The notes beneath the pieces were generated by a model, which saw nothing but the letters and a program-made list of their open reading frames with translations, did no database searches and had not been told where the DNA came from. A DNA stretch of 35,416 bases from Pseudomonadota bacterium (GTDB lineage Bacteria > Pseudomonadota > Alphaproteobacteria > Geminicoccales > Geminicoccaceae), in NCBI GenBank assembly GCA_030549795.1, contig JAUQQO010000056.1:1-35416 (forward strand). Reading direction: 5' to 3'. The translations under genes were made by a program, and so were the position numbers. Shown here piece by piece: positions 8,416 to 15,381 of the stretch; positions within the stretch are counted from its first letter, which is position 1, and every line of letters starts with the position of its first letter.

Positions 8416-9396
8416 TCATCGGTGCGCCATCGCCCGCCGGCAGGCCTCGAGAACGTCGGCAAGCGCGGGCAAAAAGAGCTCTTCAAGTCGCGGCAAGGGC
8501 GTCGGCACGTCGAAGGCGGTGACACGGAGCACAGGTGCGAGCAAGGAAAAAAGACCTTCGCTCGCCAAGACGGCAGCGATCTCCGCCCCGGGCCCGAAGG
8601 ACGGTGGTGCTTCGTGCACGATCACGCAGCGCCCGGTCTTGGCGACCGAGTCGAGAAGAGTCGCGCAATCCAAAGGCTTGAGGGTGGCAATGTCGATCAC
8701 CTCCACCGACACCCCCTCTTTTGCCAGCTCCGCGCTCGCTTGCAGGGCAACGGGGATCATGGCGCCCCAGGCGACGAGGGTGAGGTCTCGTCCCTCGCGC
8801 AAGACGAAGCAGCGATCGAGGGGTAGAGCGCGACCGTCGTCGACCACCTCTTCGCGCACGGCGCGGTAGATCCGCTTCGGTTCGAGAAAGACGACCGGAT
8901 CGGGATCTCGGATGGCAGCCAAGAGCAGCCCATAGGCGCGCGCTGGAGAGGAAGGGATGACGGTGCGCACGCCCGGGATGTGGGCGAAGAACGCCTCCGG
9001 ACTCTCGGAATGGTGCTCGGGAGCGCGCACCCCACCGCCGTAGGGGAAGCGCACGACCATCGGGCAAGAGAGGCGCCCGCGCGTGCGCGCCCGCAACCGC
9101 CCGGCATGGTTCACGAGCTGATCGATCGCCGGGTAGCTGAAGCCGTCGAACTGGAACTCAACCACCGGCTTGAAACCCTGCGCCCCGAGCCCGACCGCAA
9201 GGCCGACGAAGAGCGCTTCTGAAAGCGGAGTGTCGAGCACGCGCTCCGGCCCGAAGCGCTCGAGGAGTCCTTCGGTAGCGCGGAACACGCCCCCGTCCTT
9301 GCCGACGTCCTCGCCGAGCACGAGGACGGTGGGGTCCTCCGCCATCGCCCGCGCGAGTGCGGTCCGCACCGCTTCGACGAGGGTCATAGCCGTCAT
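8416..9396 (-). CDS. 2-oxoacid dehydrogenase E1 component, beta subunit
   Basis: Beta chain of the thiamine-diphosphate-dependent E1 heterotetramer, 326 residues, the normal length. Family features seen: LGEDVGKDGGVFRATEGL near residue 27, DTPLSEALFVGLAVGLGAQG near 55-74, FDGFSYPAIDQLVNHAGRLR, and PEHHSESPEAFFAHIPG. The second half is the transketolase C-terminal-like domain that binds E2. The start overlaps the E1 alpha stop by four bases (ATGA), showing coupled translation of the two E1 chains. A second ATG three codons on is also possible. Pyruvate versus branched-chain substrate cannot be settled from motifs alone; the neighbouring amino-acid dehydrogenase favours branched-chain acids. 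Confidence 0.92.
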   Translation of the reverse strand: MTAMTLVEAVRTALARAMAEDPTVLVLGEDVGKDGGVFRATEGLLERFGPERVLDTPLSEALFVGLAVGLGAQGFKPVVEFQFDGFSYPAIDQLVNHAGRLRARTRGRLSCPMVVRFPYGGGVRAPEHHSESPEAFFAHIPGVRTVIPSSPARAYGLLLAAIRDPDPVVFLEPKRIYRAVREEVVDDGRALPLDRCFVLREGRDLTLVAWGAMIPVALQASAELAKEGVSVEVIDIATLKPLDCATLLDSVAKTGRCVIVHEAPPSFGPGAEIAAVLASEGLFSLLAPVLRVTAFDVPTPLPRLEELFLPALADVLEACRRAMAHR

Positions 9397-10484
9397 CGCT
9401 CGGCCCCCTCGGCGCGCCGCGCCACCCGCCGCACGAGTTCGGCGCGCTGAGCGCGCATCGGCGCCGGCAGCTCGGCGAAGACATAGTCGATCATGTCGGT
9501 AGCCGGCGCAGGAGCGCGCGCGAGATAGGCTTCAACGGCACTCTCGACCTCGCGCGCACACCACGCCAAGAGCTGTTCTTCTTTGTCCTTGTCCCACAGA
9601 CCACGGGCGGTGAGAAAAGTCCGCAGCCGTGCGATCGGCTCTTCTTTCCAGTGCGCGCTTACTTCCGCATCGTCGCGGTAGCGCCGGGCGTCGTCGGCGG
9701 TGGTATGGTCGGAAAGACGGTAGGTGACGGCTTCGACGATCGCCGGCCCCTCGCCCGCGCGCGCCCGCTCGATCATCCGGCCGACCACCTCGCGCACGGC
9801 GATCACATCGTTGCCGTCCACCTGCACTCCCGGCATGCCGCAAGCGATCGCCTTTTGCGCCAGGGTGGCGGCCGCGGTCTGAGCCGAGCGCGGAACCGAA
9901 ATCGCCCACTGATTATTGTTGACGACGGTGACCATCGGCAGCCGCCACACCCCGGCCAGGTTCCAGGCCTCGTAGACGTCGCCCTTCGAGGTCGCCCCAT
10001 CGCCAAGCATACACACCGCCACGCGCGGCTCGCGGCGCAGCTTGAAAGCGGTCGCCACCCCCGCAGCGTGCGGCGCATGGGTTCCAACCGGAATGCACAC
10101 CGGAAAGTCTTCGCGCGGGCCGCTCCAATTGGAGCCGCGCTCGTCACCGCCCCAAAAGGTCAACAGTTCTTCGATGCGTACGCCGCGGTAGAGCATCGCC
10201 CCCTGCTCGCGGAAGGAGGGCAACAGCACGTCTTGAGGGCGCATCGCCGCCGCGGTGCCGACTGCTACCGCTTCTTGCCCGAGCGACGAGGCGACGGTGC
10301 CGAGCCGACCGGTACGCTGCAAATTGACCGCCTTGGTGTCGTAGGCGCGGGTGAGCACCATGGCGCGGTAGAGGCGCACGAGCTCCTCTCCGTCTTCGGC
10401 CCACGGTGGGAGAGGAGCGGCAAGCGTGCCATCGGCCCGCAGATATTGGATACGCTCGATGCGGAAGCTCGCGACCTCGACCAT
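9393..10484 (-). CDS. 2-oxoacid dehydrogenase E1 component, alpha subunit
   Basis: Alpha chain of E1, 363 residues, which binds thiamine diphosphate and decarboxylates the 2-oxoacid before passing the acyl group to E2 lipoamide. The ThDP motif runs from GDG (161-163) to NNN (189-191). SFREQGAMLYRG near 90 and YRLSDHTTADDARRYR near 265 (the mobile loop that holds the phosphorylation site in mitochondrial homologues) are also clear. It resembles the Gram-positive-type PdhA/BkdA rather than the single-chain AceE of enteric bacteria. The ATG at 10484 has GGAG upstream. First gene of the operon; see the promoter candidate just upstream. Confidence 0.92.
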   Translation of the reverse strand: MVEVASFRIERIQYLRADGTLAAPLPPWAEDGEELVRLYRAMVLTRAYDTKAVNLQRTGRLGTVASSLGQEAVAVGTAAAMRPQDVLLPSFREQGAMLYRGVRIEELLTFWGGDERGSNWSGPREDFPVCIPVGTHAPHAAGVATAFKLRREPRVAVCMLGDGATSKGDVYEAWNLAGVWRLPMVTVVNNNQWAISVPRSAQTAAATLAQKAIACGMPGVQVDGNDVIAVREVVGRMIERARAGEGPAIVEAVTYRLSDHTTADDARRYRDDAEVSAHWKEEPIARLRTFLTARGLWDKDKEEQLLAWCAREVESAVEAYLARAPAPATDMIDYVFAELPAPMRAQRAELVRRVARRAEGAER

Positions 10485-10511
10485 CCCGGCTCCGGGGGTT
10501 GAACACCCTTA

Positions 10512-10542
10512 AGAATAGCACCGGCTGCCCGGTGATTGTCGA
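10512..10542 (-). promoter_or_regulatory. Candidate promoter of the 2-oxoacid dehydrogenase operon
   Basis: Upstream of E1 alpha the minus strand reads TCGACA (10537-10542) and TATTCT (10512-10517), five of six and four of six matches to the vegetative consensus, but 19 bases apart, which is longer than ideal. The spacer contains an inverted repeat CACCGG-N4-CCGGTG (10519-10534) that could be a regulator site. The distance to the start codon is about 28 bases. This is a hand match in a short intergenic region and remains tentative. Confidence 0.35.
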
Positions 10543-10592
10543 GGTGGGAGGTTAATTCTTCGTTAGCCGAAAGCCGCGCCTGCGAGCAACGC

Positions 10593-10667
10593 TGGTAGCG
10601 GAGGAGGGATTCGAACCCCCGACCAAGGGATTATGATTCCCCTGCTCTACCGCTGAGCTACTCCGCC
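10593..10667 (-). tRNA. tRNA-Met (CAU), elongator type
   Basis: The minus strand folds as a full cloverleaf. The acceptor stem GGCGGAG pairs with CTCCGCT (the outermost pair is a G-U wobble), followed by discriminator A and an encoded CCA (10593-10595). The D arm is GCTC...GAGC, the anticodon stem GGGGA/TCCCT encloses the loop ATCATAA with anticodon CAT, and the T arm GGGGG-TTCGAAT-CCCTC is present. The sequence matches the alphaproteobacterial elongator methionine tRNA. It lacks the three G-C pairs next to the anticodon loop expected of the initiator, and tRNA-Ile(CAU) usually looks different in the acceptor stem. The gene starts only 21 bases after the mnmA stop on the same strand, so it may be transcribed by read-through from mnmA. 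Confidence 0.93.
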
Positions 10668-10688
10668 TTCAGGATCCACCCGCGTCAG

Positions 10689-11840
10689 CTAAGCAGAGGC
10701 GTGGGCGTCGTCAAGGCAGCTCGCAGCGCATACCGCCCACGGCTCGGTGGCGGCGATCCATCCGCCGCCTAAGAGCCGGCTCTCGCGCCATGCCACGCAG
10801 GCCTGACCGGGAGCGACCCCGGCCTGCGGCTCAACAAAGCGCACCCGCGCGGTGCCGTCTGCAGCGCACGTAATCTGAGCCGCTACCGCCGGTTCGTTGT
10901 AGCGGTGCTTGACCGCCACCACCTCCCCGACCTCGGGTGCAGCGAGCCAGGAACAGTCGGTAAGCCGTACCGCACCGACGAGCCCGGCACGCCGGGGACC
11001 CACCACGATCCGACTGCGCGCCGCATCGATGGCGGTAACGTAGAGGGGCACTTTAGCGGCGACCTTCAGCCCGCGCCGCTGGCCTACGGTAAAGCGCGCA
11101 ATACCCTCGTGCCGCCCCAGCACCCGCCCCGCTTGGTCGACGATCTCTCCCGGTGCGAGCGCCTCCGGCCGCAGCGCAGCGACCACGCGCACATGGTCGC
11201 GGTCGGGCGCGAAGCACAGGTCTTGGCTGTCGGGCTTGTCGGCGACGGGCAATCCGAGCTCGGCGGCAATCGCGCGCACTCGGCTCTTGGCGAGATGGCC
11301 GATCGGAAAGCGCACAAACGCGAGCTGTTCGGGTGAAAGGGTGAACAGAAAGTAGCTCTGATCGCGGGCGCGATCGAAGGCACGGTGCAATTCGAGGCCG
11401 TGCGGACCGCGCACCCTCTGGGCGTAGTGACCGGTGGCGAGCGCCTGCGCCCCGAGATCGCGTGCGAAGTCGAAGAGATCGCGGAACTTGATGCGCTCAT
11501 TGCAGCGCACGCAGGGCACCGGAGTGCGGCCAGCGGCGTACGAGTCCGCGAAATCCTCGATCACCGCCTTCCGAAAACGCTCTTCGAAATCGAGCACGTA
11601 ATGGGCAATCCCGAGCCGCTCGGCGACCGCGCGCGCATCCTCGACGTCGCGCCCGGCGCAGCAGCTCTTGCCGTCGCGGCGGATCGCGCGCTGGTCGTAA
11701 AGCTGCAGTGTCACGCCCACCACCTCGAAGCCCAGGCGGTGCAACAAGGCGGCAGCGACCGAACTGTCGACGCCGCCCGACATGGCGACTACCACCCGTG
11801 CGCCGGGAGGCAGGTCGAGGTCGGCCGAATGATCACGCAT
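10689..11840 (-). CDS. mnmA: tRNA-specific 2-thiouridylase MnmA
   Basis: Catalyses ATP-dependent 2-thiolation of the wobble uridine in tRNA-Lys, -Glu and -Gln. At 383 residues it is normal length. The PP-loop SGGVDSS is at 21-27; the two catalytic cysteines are Cys113 (RCNERIKF) and Cys209 (DSQDLCFAPD). The central and C-terminal beta-barrel domains are complete. The open frame runs far upstream through the ferredoxin and IscA region in a different frame; the real start is the ATG at 11840, which overlaps the ferredoxin stop by eight bases. It is the last protein gene of a cysE-desulfurase-iscA-ferredoxin-mnmA run, so the persulfide it uses probably comes from the desulfurase of the same operon. 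Confidence 0.95.
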   Translation of the reverse strand: MRDHSADLDLPPGARVVVAMSGGVDSSVAAALLHRLGFEVVGVTLQLYDQRAIRRDGKSCCAGRDVEDARAVAERLGIAHYVLDFEERFRKAVIEDFADSYAAGRTPVPCVRCNERIKFRDLFDFARDLGAQALATGHYAQRVRGPHGLELHRAFDRARDQSYFLFTLSPEQLAFVRFPIGHLAKSRVRAIAAELGLPVADKPDSQDLCFAPDRDHVRVVAALRPEALAPGEIVDQAGRVLGRHEGIARFTVGQRRGLKVAAKVPLYVTAIDAARSRIVVGPRRAGLVGAVRLTDCSWLAAPEVGEVVAVKHRYNEPAVAAQITCAADGTARVRFVEPQAGVAPGQACVAWRESRLLGGGWIAATEPWAVCAASCLDDAHASA

Positions 11841-12162
11841 CGCTGAGCAGACTCGAACGCGGGACGCGCACGATGAGGCCGTCGAGCGTGGGATCGAGAC
11901 GGATCTGGCAGCCCAGCCGCGAGGTCGGCGCCCAATCACAAGCCAAGTCCAGCATGTCCTCTTCTTCTGGGCTCGCAGCCGGAAGCCGGGCGAACCACTC
12001 CTCCTCCACCCAAACGTGGCACGTCGCGCAGGCCATCGATCCGCCGCACGCCCCTTCGATGTCGATCCCAGCTCGCCGCGCGGCTTCGAGCACGGTAGTC
12101 CCCGCGTCGACCGCGACCGACACGATTCGACCGCTGGGCAACGAAAAGTGCACGGTGGGCAA
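11833..12162 (-). CDS. fdx: 2Fe-2S ferredoxin, adrenodoxin/Isc type
   Basis: Small soluble electron carrier of 109 residues. The cluster ligands are visible as Cys39, Cys45, Cys48 and Cys85 (ACGGSMACATCHVW, then LGCQIRLD), the C-x5-C-x2-C...C spacing of adrenodoxin-like ferredoxins. The acidic stretch PEEEDMLDLACDW between them is typical of Isc ferredoxins and is where redox partners dock. It lies 10 bases after iscA and overlaps mnmA by eight bases. In the ISC system this protein supplies electrons for iron-sulfur cluster assembly, and the position beside IscA and a cysteine desulfurase fits that role. Confidence 0.93.
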   Translation of the reverse strand: MPTVHFSLPSGRIVSVAVDAGTTVLEAARRAGIDIEGACGGSMACATCHVWVEEEWFARLPAASPEEEDMLDLACDWAPTSRLGCQIRLDPTLDGLIVRVPRSSLLSDA

Positions 12163-12172
12163 AGCGTAACGC

Positions 12173-12508
12173 TCAGACTTTGAAGCTCTCGCCGCAGCCG
12201 CAGCGGGCCTTCTCGTTGGGATTGTTGAAGACGAACTGCGCGCCCAGCTGATCCTCGACCCAGTCGACGCAGGTTCCGGCGACGAGCGGCACCGCTTTGC
12301 CGTCGACGACGACGGTCACACCATGGCTCTCGACGACCTGATCTCCGGGTTCGATCACACGCGCGAAATCGAGGTGATAAGAGAAGCCCGAACAACCCGT
12401 GGGCTTAACCGCGAGCCGCAACCCCTTAGCACCTTCGCCTTTGGTTGCGAGGAGCTGGCGCACGCGGCGCGCTGCTGCTTCGGTGAGCGTGAGCAAGGGC
12501 CGATCCAT
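12173..12508 (-). CDS. iscA: IscA/HesB-type iron-sulfur assembly protein
   Basis: A-type carrier of 111 residues that helps load iron-sulfur clusters into target proteins. The three conserved cysteines are Cys39 (KPTGCSGFSY) and Cys103/Cys105 (CGCGESF at the C-terminus). Length and C-terminus are exactly as expected. The start ATG at 12508 has GGAG about nine bases upstream. It could equally be named erpA or sufA; A-type proteins are hard to separate by reading alone. The scaffold IscU and chaperones HscAB are not in this cluster, so it probably works with a SUF or other system encoded elsewhere. Confidence 0.92.
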   Translation of the reverse strand: MDRPLLTLTEAAARRVRQLLATKGEGAKGLRLAVKPTGCSGFSYHLDFARVIEPGDQVVESHGVTVVVDGKAVPLVAGTCVDWVEDQLGAQFVFNNPNEKARCGCGESFKV

Positions 12509-12616
12509 CCTTTTCGGCTCCGGACAGGAGATGATCCGGTTCGGCTTTTGAAATTGCGGTTCATCGCCCGCTTGACAAGGCGCGCATCCCGCAACGCTTC
12601 GCTTCGGTGCGCATCC

Positions 12617-13726
12617 TTAGGCCGCTTTCCGCGCCCGCCAGCGCTTATAAAGGTGCTCCCAGGCAACCAAAAAGCGGGCGATCTCCTCACCCCCCGTACT
12701 CCATCCCAGGCTCACCCGGATGGCACAGCGCGCTTGCGCCTGCGTGTAGCCCATGGCGAGCAGCACATGGGACGGGGCGAGTTTGCCCGAACTGCAAGCT
12801 GCCCCGGCACTCACCGCGATCCCTTCGAGGTCGAGAGCGACCAGCTGGGTCTCGGCGGTGAGACCCTCAAGGAGAAGACAGCTGATGGTGGGAAGCCGAG
12901 GTACCGCCTCGGCGACGATGACGAGCTCGGGAGCGATCCTGCGTACGTCCGCTTCCAGCTGCGCGCGCAGCGCCGCGATCGGCGACCAATCGATCCGCGC
13001 TACCCGCTCGAGCGCCGCAGCAAAGCCGACGATGCCGGGCAGATTGGGCGTCCCGGCGCGCCGTCCGCCTTCTTGTCCGCCACCCGGCTGGCGCGGGATG
13101 AGCGCAACGCCGGGCCGCGCGAGAAGCGCGCCCACCCCCATGGGCCCGCCGAGCTTGTGGGCCGAGACAGCCACCGTATCCGCCCCGAGGGCTTCTGGAG
13201 CACAGTCGAGTTTGCCCGCTGCCTGGACCGCATCCACGTGCACCCGTGCCCCATGGGCGCGCGCAAGACGCGCGAGTTCGGCCACCGGCTGGATCGCGCC
13301 CGTCTCGTTGTTGGCGAGCTGACAGGCCACGAGCGCGGGGCGGTGCTCAAAGATGAGCCGCTCGGCTGCAGCGAGATCCACAACGCCTGCTGCTCGAACA
13401 GGAATGCGCGGCGCCTGCGGGACCGCTTCGAGAATGCAGCTGTGCTCGATCGCCGTAACCAGGATCGGTCCGCGCGCCTGGTAAAGTGCGAGCTGATTGG
13501 CCTCGGTGCCGCCGCTCGTGAACACCACCCCATCGGGATCGACCCCGAAGCTGCGCGCGACGGTGCGCCGGGCAGCCTCAAGACGCGCCCGCGCGCGCCG
13601 GCCGAAGGCGTGGACGGAAGCGGGATTGCCGACTTCGCGCAGCGCTTCCGCCACCGCAGCGACCGCTTCGGGTAGGACCGGCGCGGTGGCGGCCCAGTCG
13701 AGGTAAACGGGAGCGGAGGTGTGCAA
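12617..13726 (-). CDS. iscS: Cysteine desulfurase (IscS/NifS family)
   Basis: PLP enzyme that converts cysteine to alanine and holds the released sulfur as a persulfide. It has 369 residues. PLP-binding Lys191 is in VSAHKLGGP; the persulfide Cys311 is in SAGAACSSGKLAPS, the short-loop (class I, IscS/NifS) form. YLDWAATAP at the N-terminus and GGGQEGGRRAGTPN near 215-228 are typical. The start is a TTG at 13726, set by an in-frame TAA three codons upstream and nine bases after the cysE stop, with AAAGG before it. Its neighbours (cysE upstream; iscA, ferredoxin, mnmA downstream) suggest it supplies sulfur for clusters and tRNA thiolation. The name iscS is by family; nifS-like annotation is possible. 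Confidence 0.9.
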   Translation of the reverse strand: MHTSAPVYLDWAATAPVLPEAVAAVAEALREVGNPASVHAFGRRARARLEAARRTVARSFGVDPDGVVFTSGGTEANQLALYQARGPILVTAIEHSCILEAVPQAPRIPVRAAGVVDLAAAERLIFEHRPALVACQLANNETGAIQPVAELARLARAHGARVHVDAVQAAGKLDCAPEALGADTVAVSAHKLGGPMGVGALLARPGVALIPRQPGGGQEGGRRAGTPNLPGIVGFAAALERVARIDWSPIAALRAQLEADVRRIAPELVIVAEAVPRLPTISCLLLEGLTAETQLVALDLEGIAVSAGAACSSGKLAPSHVLLAMGYTQAQARCAIRVSLGWSTGGEEIARFLVAWEHLYKRWRARKAA

Positions 13727-13735
13727 GGACGACCT

Positions 13736-14437
13736 TTATGAGCCGACCCGGCGCAGCGGCACCGGCTCGCCACGCTCGGCCATTTGCTGTTCGAGGCGCT
13801 CTAGGCGCGCCTGCAACTCTTCGAGCTGCAAACAAACGCGCTCGAGCGCGCGACTGACCGGGTCGGCTGCGACCCCCGGCCAGGTGCCGTAGGCGGGGAA
13901 CGCCTCGCGACCCGCTTCAACCGGCTGCGGCCCCACGGGTTTGGCGGGAATGCCCACGACCGTCACGCCGGGCGGCACTTCTTTGAGAACCACGGCATTG
14001 GAGCCGATGCGGGCGCCTTTGCCGACCCGGAAGGGACCCAGCACCGCAGCCCCGGCACCGATCACCACGCCGTCCTCGATGGTCGGGTGCCGCTTGCGGC
14101 GGTCGAGGCTCACGCCCCCGAGCGTCACTCCCTGATAGATGGTCACATCGTCGCCGATCTCGGCGGTTTCACCGATCACCACCCCCATCCCATGGTCGAT
14201 GAAGCAGCGGCGGCCGATCTTGGCGCCGGGGTGGATCTCGATGCCGGTAAGGAAGCGGGTAAAGGTCGAGAGCAAGCGGGCGAGAAGGCGGAAATTGCGC
14301 CGCCACAGGGCATGCGCGACACGGTGCAGCATCACCGCGTGAACGCCGGGGTAGCACAACAGCACTTCAAGGCGGGAGCGCGCCGCCGGATCCCGTTCAA
14401 GGACCGCCTGCACGTCTTCCATAAGCGCCTTGAACAT
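13736..14437 (-). CDS. cysE: Serine O-acetyltransferase
   Basis: Acetylates serine with acetyl-CoA to make O-acetylserine, the acceptor of sulfide in cysteine synthesis. About 233 residues. The start [17 protein letters not shown] is the standard short N-terminus of the alphaproteobacterial/EpsC-like form, so the much longer open frame upstream (which runs antisense to the next gene) is not used. The left-handed beta-helix hexapeptide repeats cover about residues 65-165, with catalytic His in [11 protein letters not shown] and [18 protein letters not shown]-terminal extension (about residues 180-233) ends in a Glu/Leu-rich coiled-coil-like segment. First gene of the sulfur operon. Confidence 0.93.
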   Translation of the reverse strand: MFKALMEDVQAVLERDPAARSRLEVLLCYPGVHAVMLHRVAHALWRRNFRLLARLLSTFTRFLTGIEIHPGAKIGRRCFIDHGMGVVIGETAEIGDDVTIYQGVTLGGVSLDRRKRHPTIEDGVVIGAGAAVLGPFRVGKGARIGSNAVVLKEVPPGVTVVGIPAKPVGPQPVEAGREAFPAYGTWPGVAADPVSRALERVCLQLEELQARLERLEQQMAERGEPVPLRRVGS

Positions 14438-14552
14438 CGCTTCGCGCCTCGCGTAACCAGTTGCTCGCCGTGGCCGCCGGTCCCGCTCCGTCGCGTGCAG
14501 CTCCGCCCTCTTGTCGCGACGGCCGCGGCCACCACATGAGGCCACGATCTGA

Positions 14553-14581
14553 CCTATAGATCGGGTTTTCGGGTCGTGCAA
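14553..14581 (-). promoter_or_regulatory. Candidate sigma-70 promoter for the cysE operon
   Basis: On the minus strand TTGCAC (14576-14581) and TATAGG (14553-14558) are exactly 17 bases apart, four of six matches each to the -35 and -10 consensus. The site lies about 115 bases before the cysE start, in the gap between cysE and the divergent alpha/beta hydrolase gene, and is locally AT-richer than its surroundings. It would drive cysE-iscS-iscA-fdx-mnmA and perhaps tRNA-Met. Confidence 0.45.
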
Positions 14582-14650
14582 TCGCGCTCGTCGGCACCCT
14601 CCTCGAGGCGCGGGCGCGATCACAGCGCGGAGGTTTGCGAGGTTCACTCG

Positions 14651-15319
14651 ATGCCGGAAGTTATCTTCAACGGCTCGGACGGACGTCTTGAAGGACGCTA
14701 CATGCGCGGTGCGGGCAACGCGCCGCCGCTTGCCATCATCCTGCACCCGCATCCGCTCTATGGCGGGACGATGAACAACCGCATCGTCTATATGTTGTTC
14801 CACGTCTTCGCCCGACGCGGTTTCGCCACCTTGCGCTACAACAGCCGTGGCGTCGGCCGCTCGCAAGGGGTGTTCGACCACGGCCAGGGCGAGCTGCGCG
14901 ATGCCGCTGCGGCGCTCGACTGGATGCAGCTGCACCATCCCAACAGCACCTCCTGTTGGGTGGCGGGCTTCGGCTTTGGCGCCTGGATCGCCATGCAGCT
15001 GTTGATGCGGCGCCCGGAAGTGCAGGGCTTCATCTGCGTGAGCCTACCGGCCAATCTCTACGACTTCAGCTTTTTGGCACCCTGCCCGGCTTCCGGCTTG
15101 ATCATCCACGGCGACAAAGACATCGTCACACCGACCGAATCGGTGTCGCGGCTCGTCAACAAGCTGAGCCAGCAGCGCGGGATCACGATCGACTTCCACT
15201 TGCTCGAGGGCGCCGATCACTACTTCACCGGCCGCGTGCAGGAAGTGGAGGCGATCTGCGAGGCCTATCTCGACCGACGCCTCAAGCCGGCCAGCGAAAC
15301 GCTGGCGCTTACCCGCTAA
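14651..15319 (+). CDS. Alpha/beta hydrolase-fold protein (COG2945-like), nucleophile replaced by Gly
   Basis: A 222-residue cytoplasmic protein of the small alpha/beta hydrolase family common next to cysE or tyrS in alphaproteobacteria. Seen: [11 protein letters not shown] (31-41, oxyanion region), [11 protein letters not shown] (63-73), the nucleophile elbow region AGFGFGAW (105-112), HGDKDIVTP (153-161, acid residue) and GADHYFTG (188-195, His190). The elbow reads GFGFG at 106-110, so the expected Ser is Gly108 and the protein may not be a standard serine hydrolase. The ATG at 14651 is preferred over an upstream one because it has GAGG ten bases before it and starts the conserved region. 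The substrate is unknown. Confidence 0.85.
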   Translation: MPEVIFNGSDGRLEGRYMRGAGNAPPLAIILHPHPLYGGTMNNRIVYMLFHVFARRGFATLRYNSRGVGRSQGVFDHGQGELRDAAAALDWMQLHHPNSTSCWVAGFGFGAWIAMQLLMRRPEVQGFICVSLPANLYDFSFLAPCPASGLIIHGDKDIVTPTESVSRLVNKLSQQRGITIDFHLLEGADHYFTGRVQEVEAICEAYLDRRLKPASETLALTR

Positions 15320-15343
15320 GCACGCTGTCCTCTTTAAGCCCCG

Positions 15344-15363
15344 GGGCCCGCGACGGCGGGCCC
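15344..15363 (+). terminator. GC-rich hairpin between hydrolase gene and tyrS
   Basis: A perfect eight-pair stem GGGCCCGC / GCGGGCCC with a four-base loop (GACG) lies 24 bases after the hydrolase stop and 18 bases before the tyrS start. No U tract follows, so it may be a weak terminator, an RNA-stability element or part of the tyrS leader. Confidence 0.4.
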
Positions 15364-15381
15364 GTGTGATGAGGCCCGCCG

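Noticed and set aside
10593-10667. Initiator tRNA-fMet or tRNA-Ile(CAU)
   Set aside because: No three G-C pairs beside the anticodon loop, and the overall sequence matches the elongator Met type; experimental proof of lysidine absence would settle it.
11841-12395. N-terminal extension of the mnmA frame
   Set aside because: The upstream part overlaps the ferredoxin and IscA genes in another frame, is Arg-rich and unlike MnmA; the ATG at 11840 gives the normal protein length.
14438-14938. Long N-terminal extension of the cysE frame
   Set aside because: It runs antisense to the alpha/beta hydrolase gene and covers the promoter-like region; CysE homology starts at MFKALMEDV.
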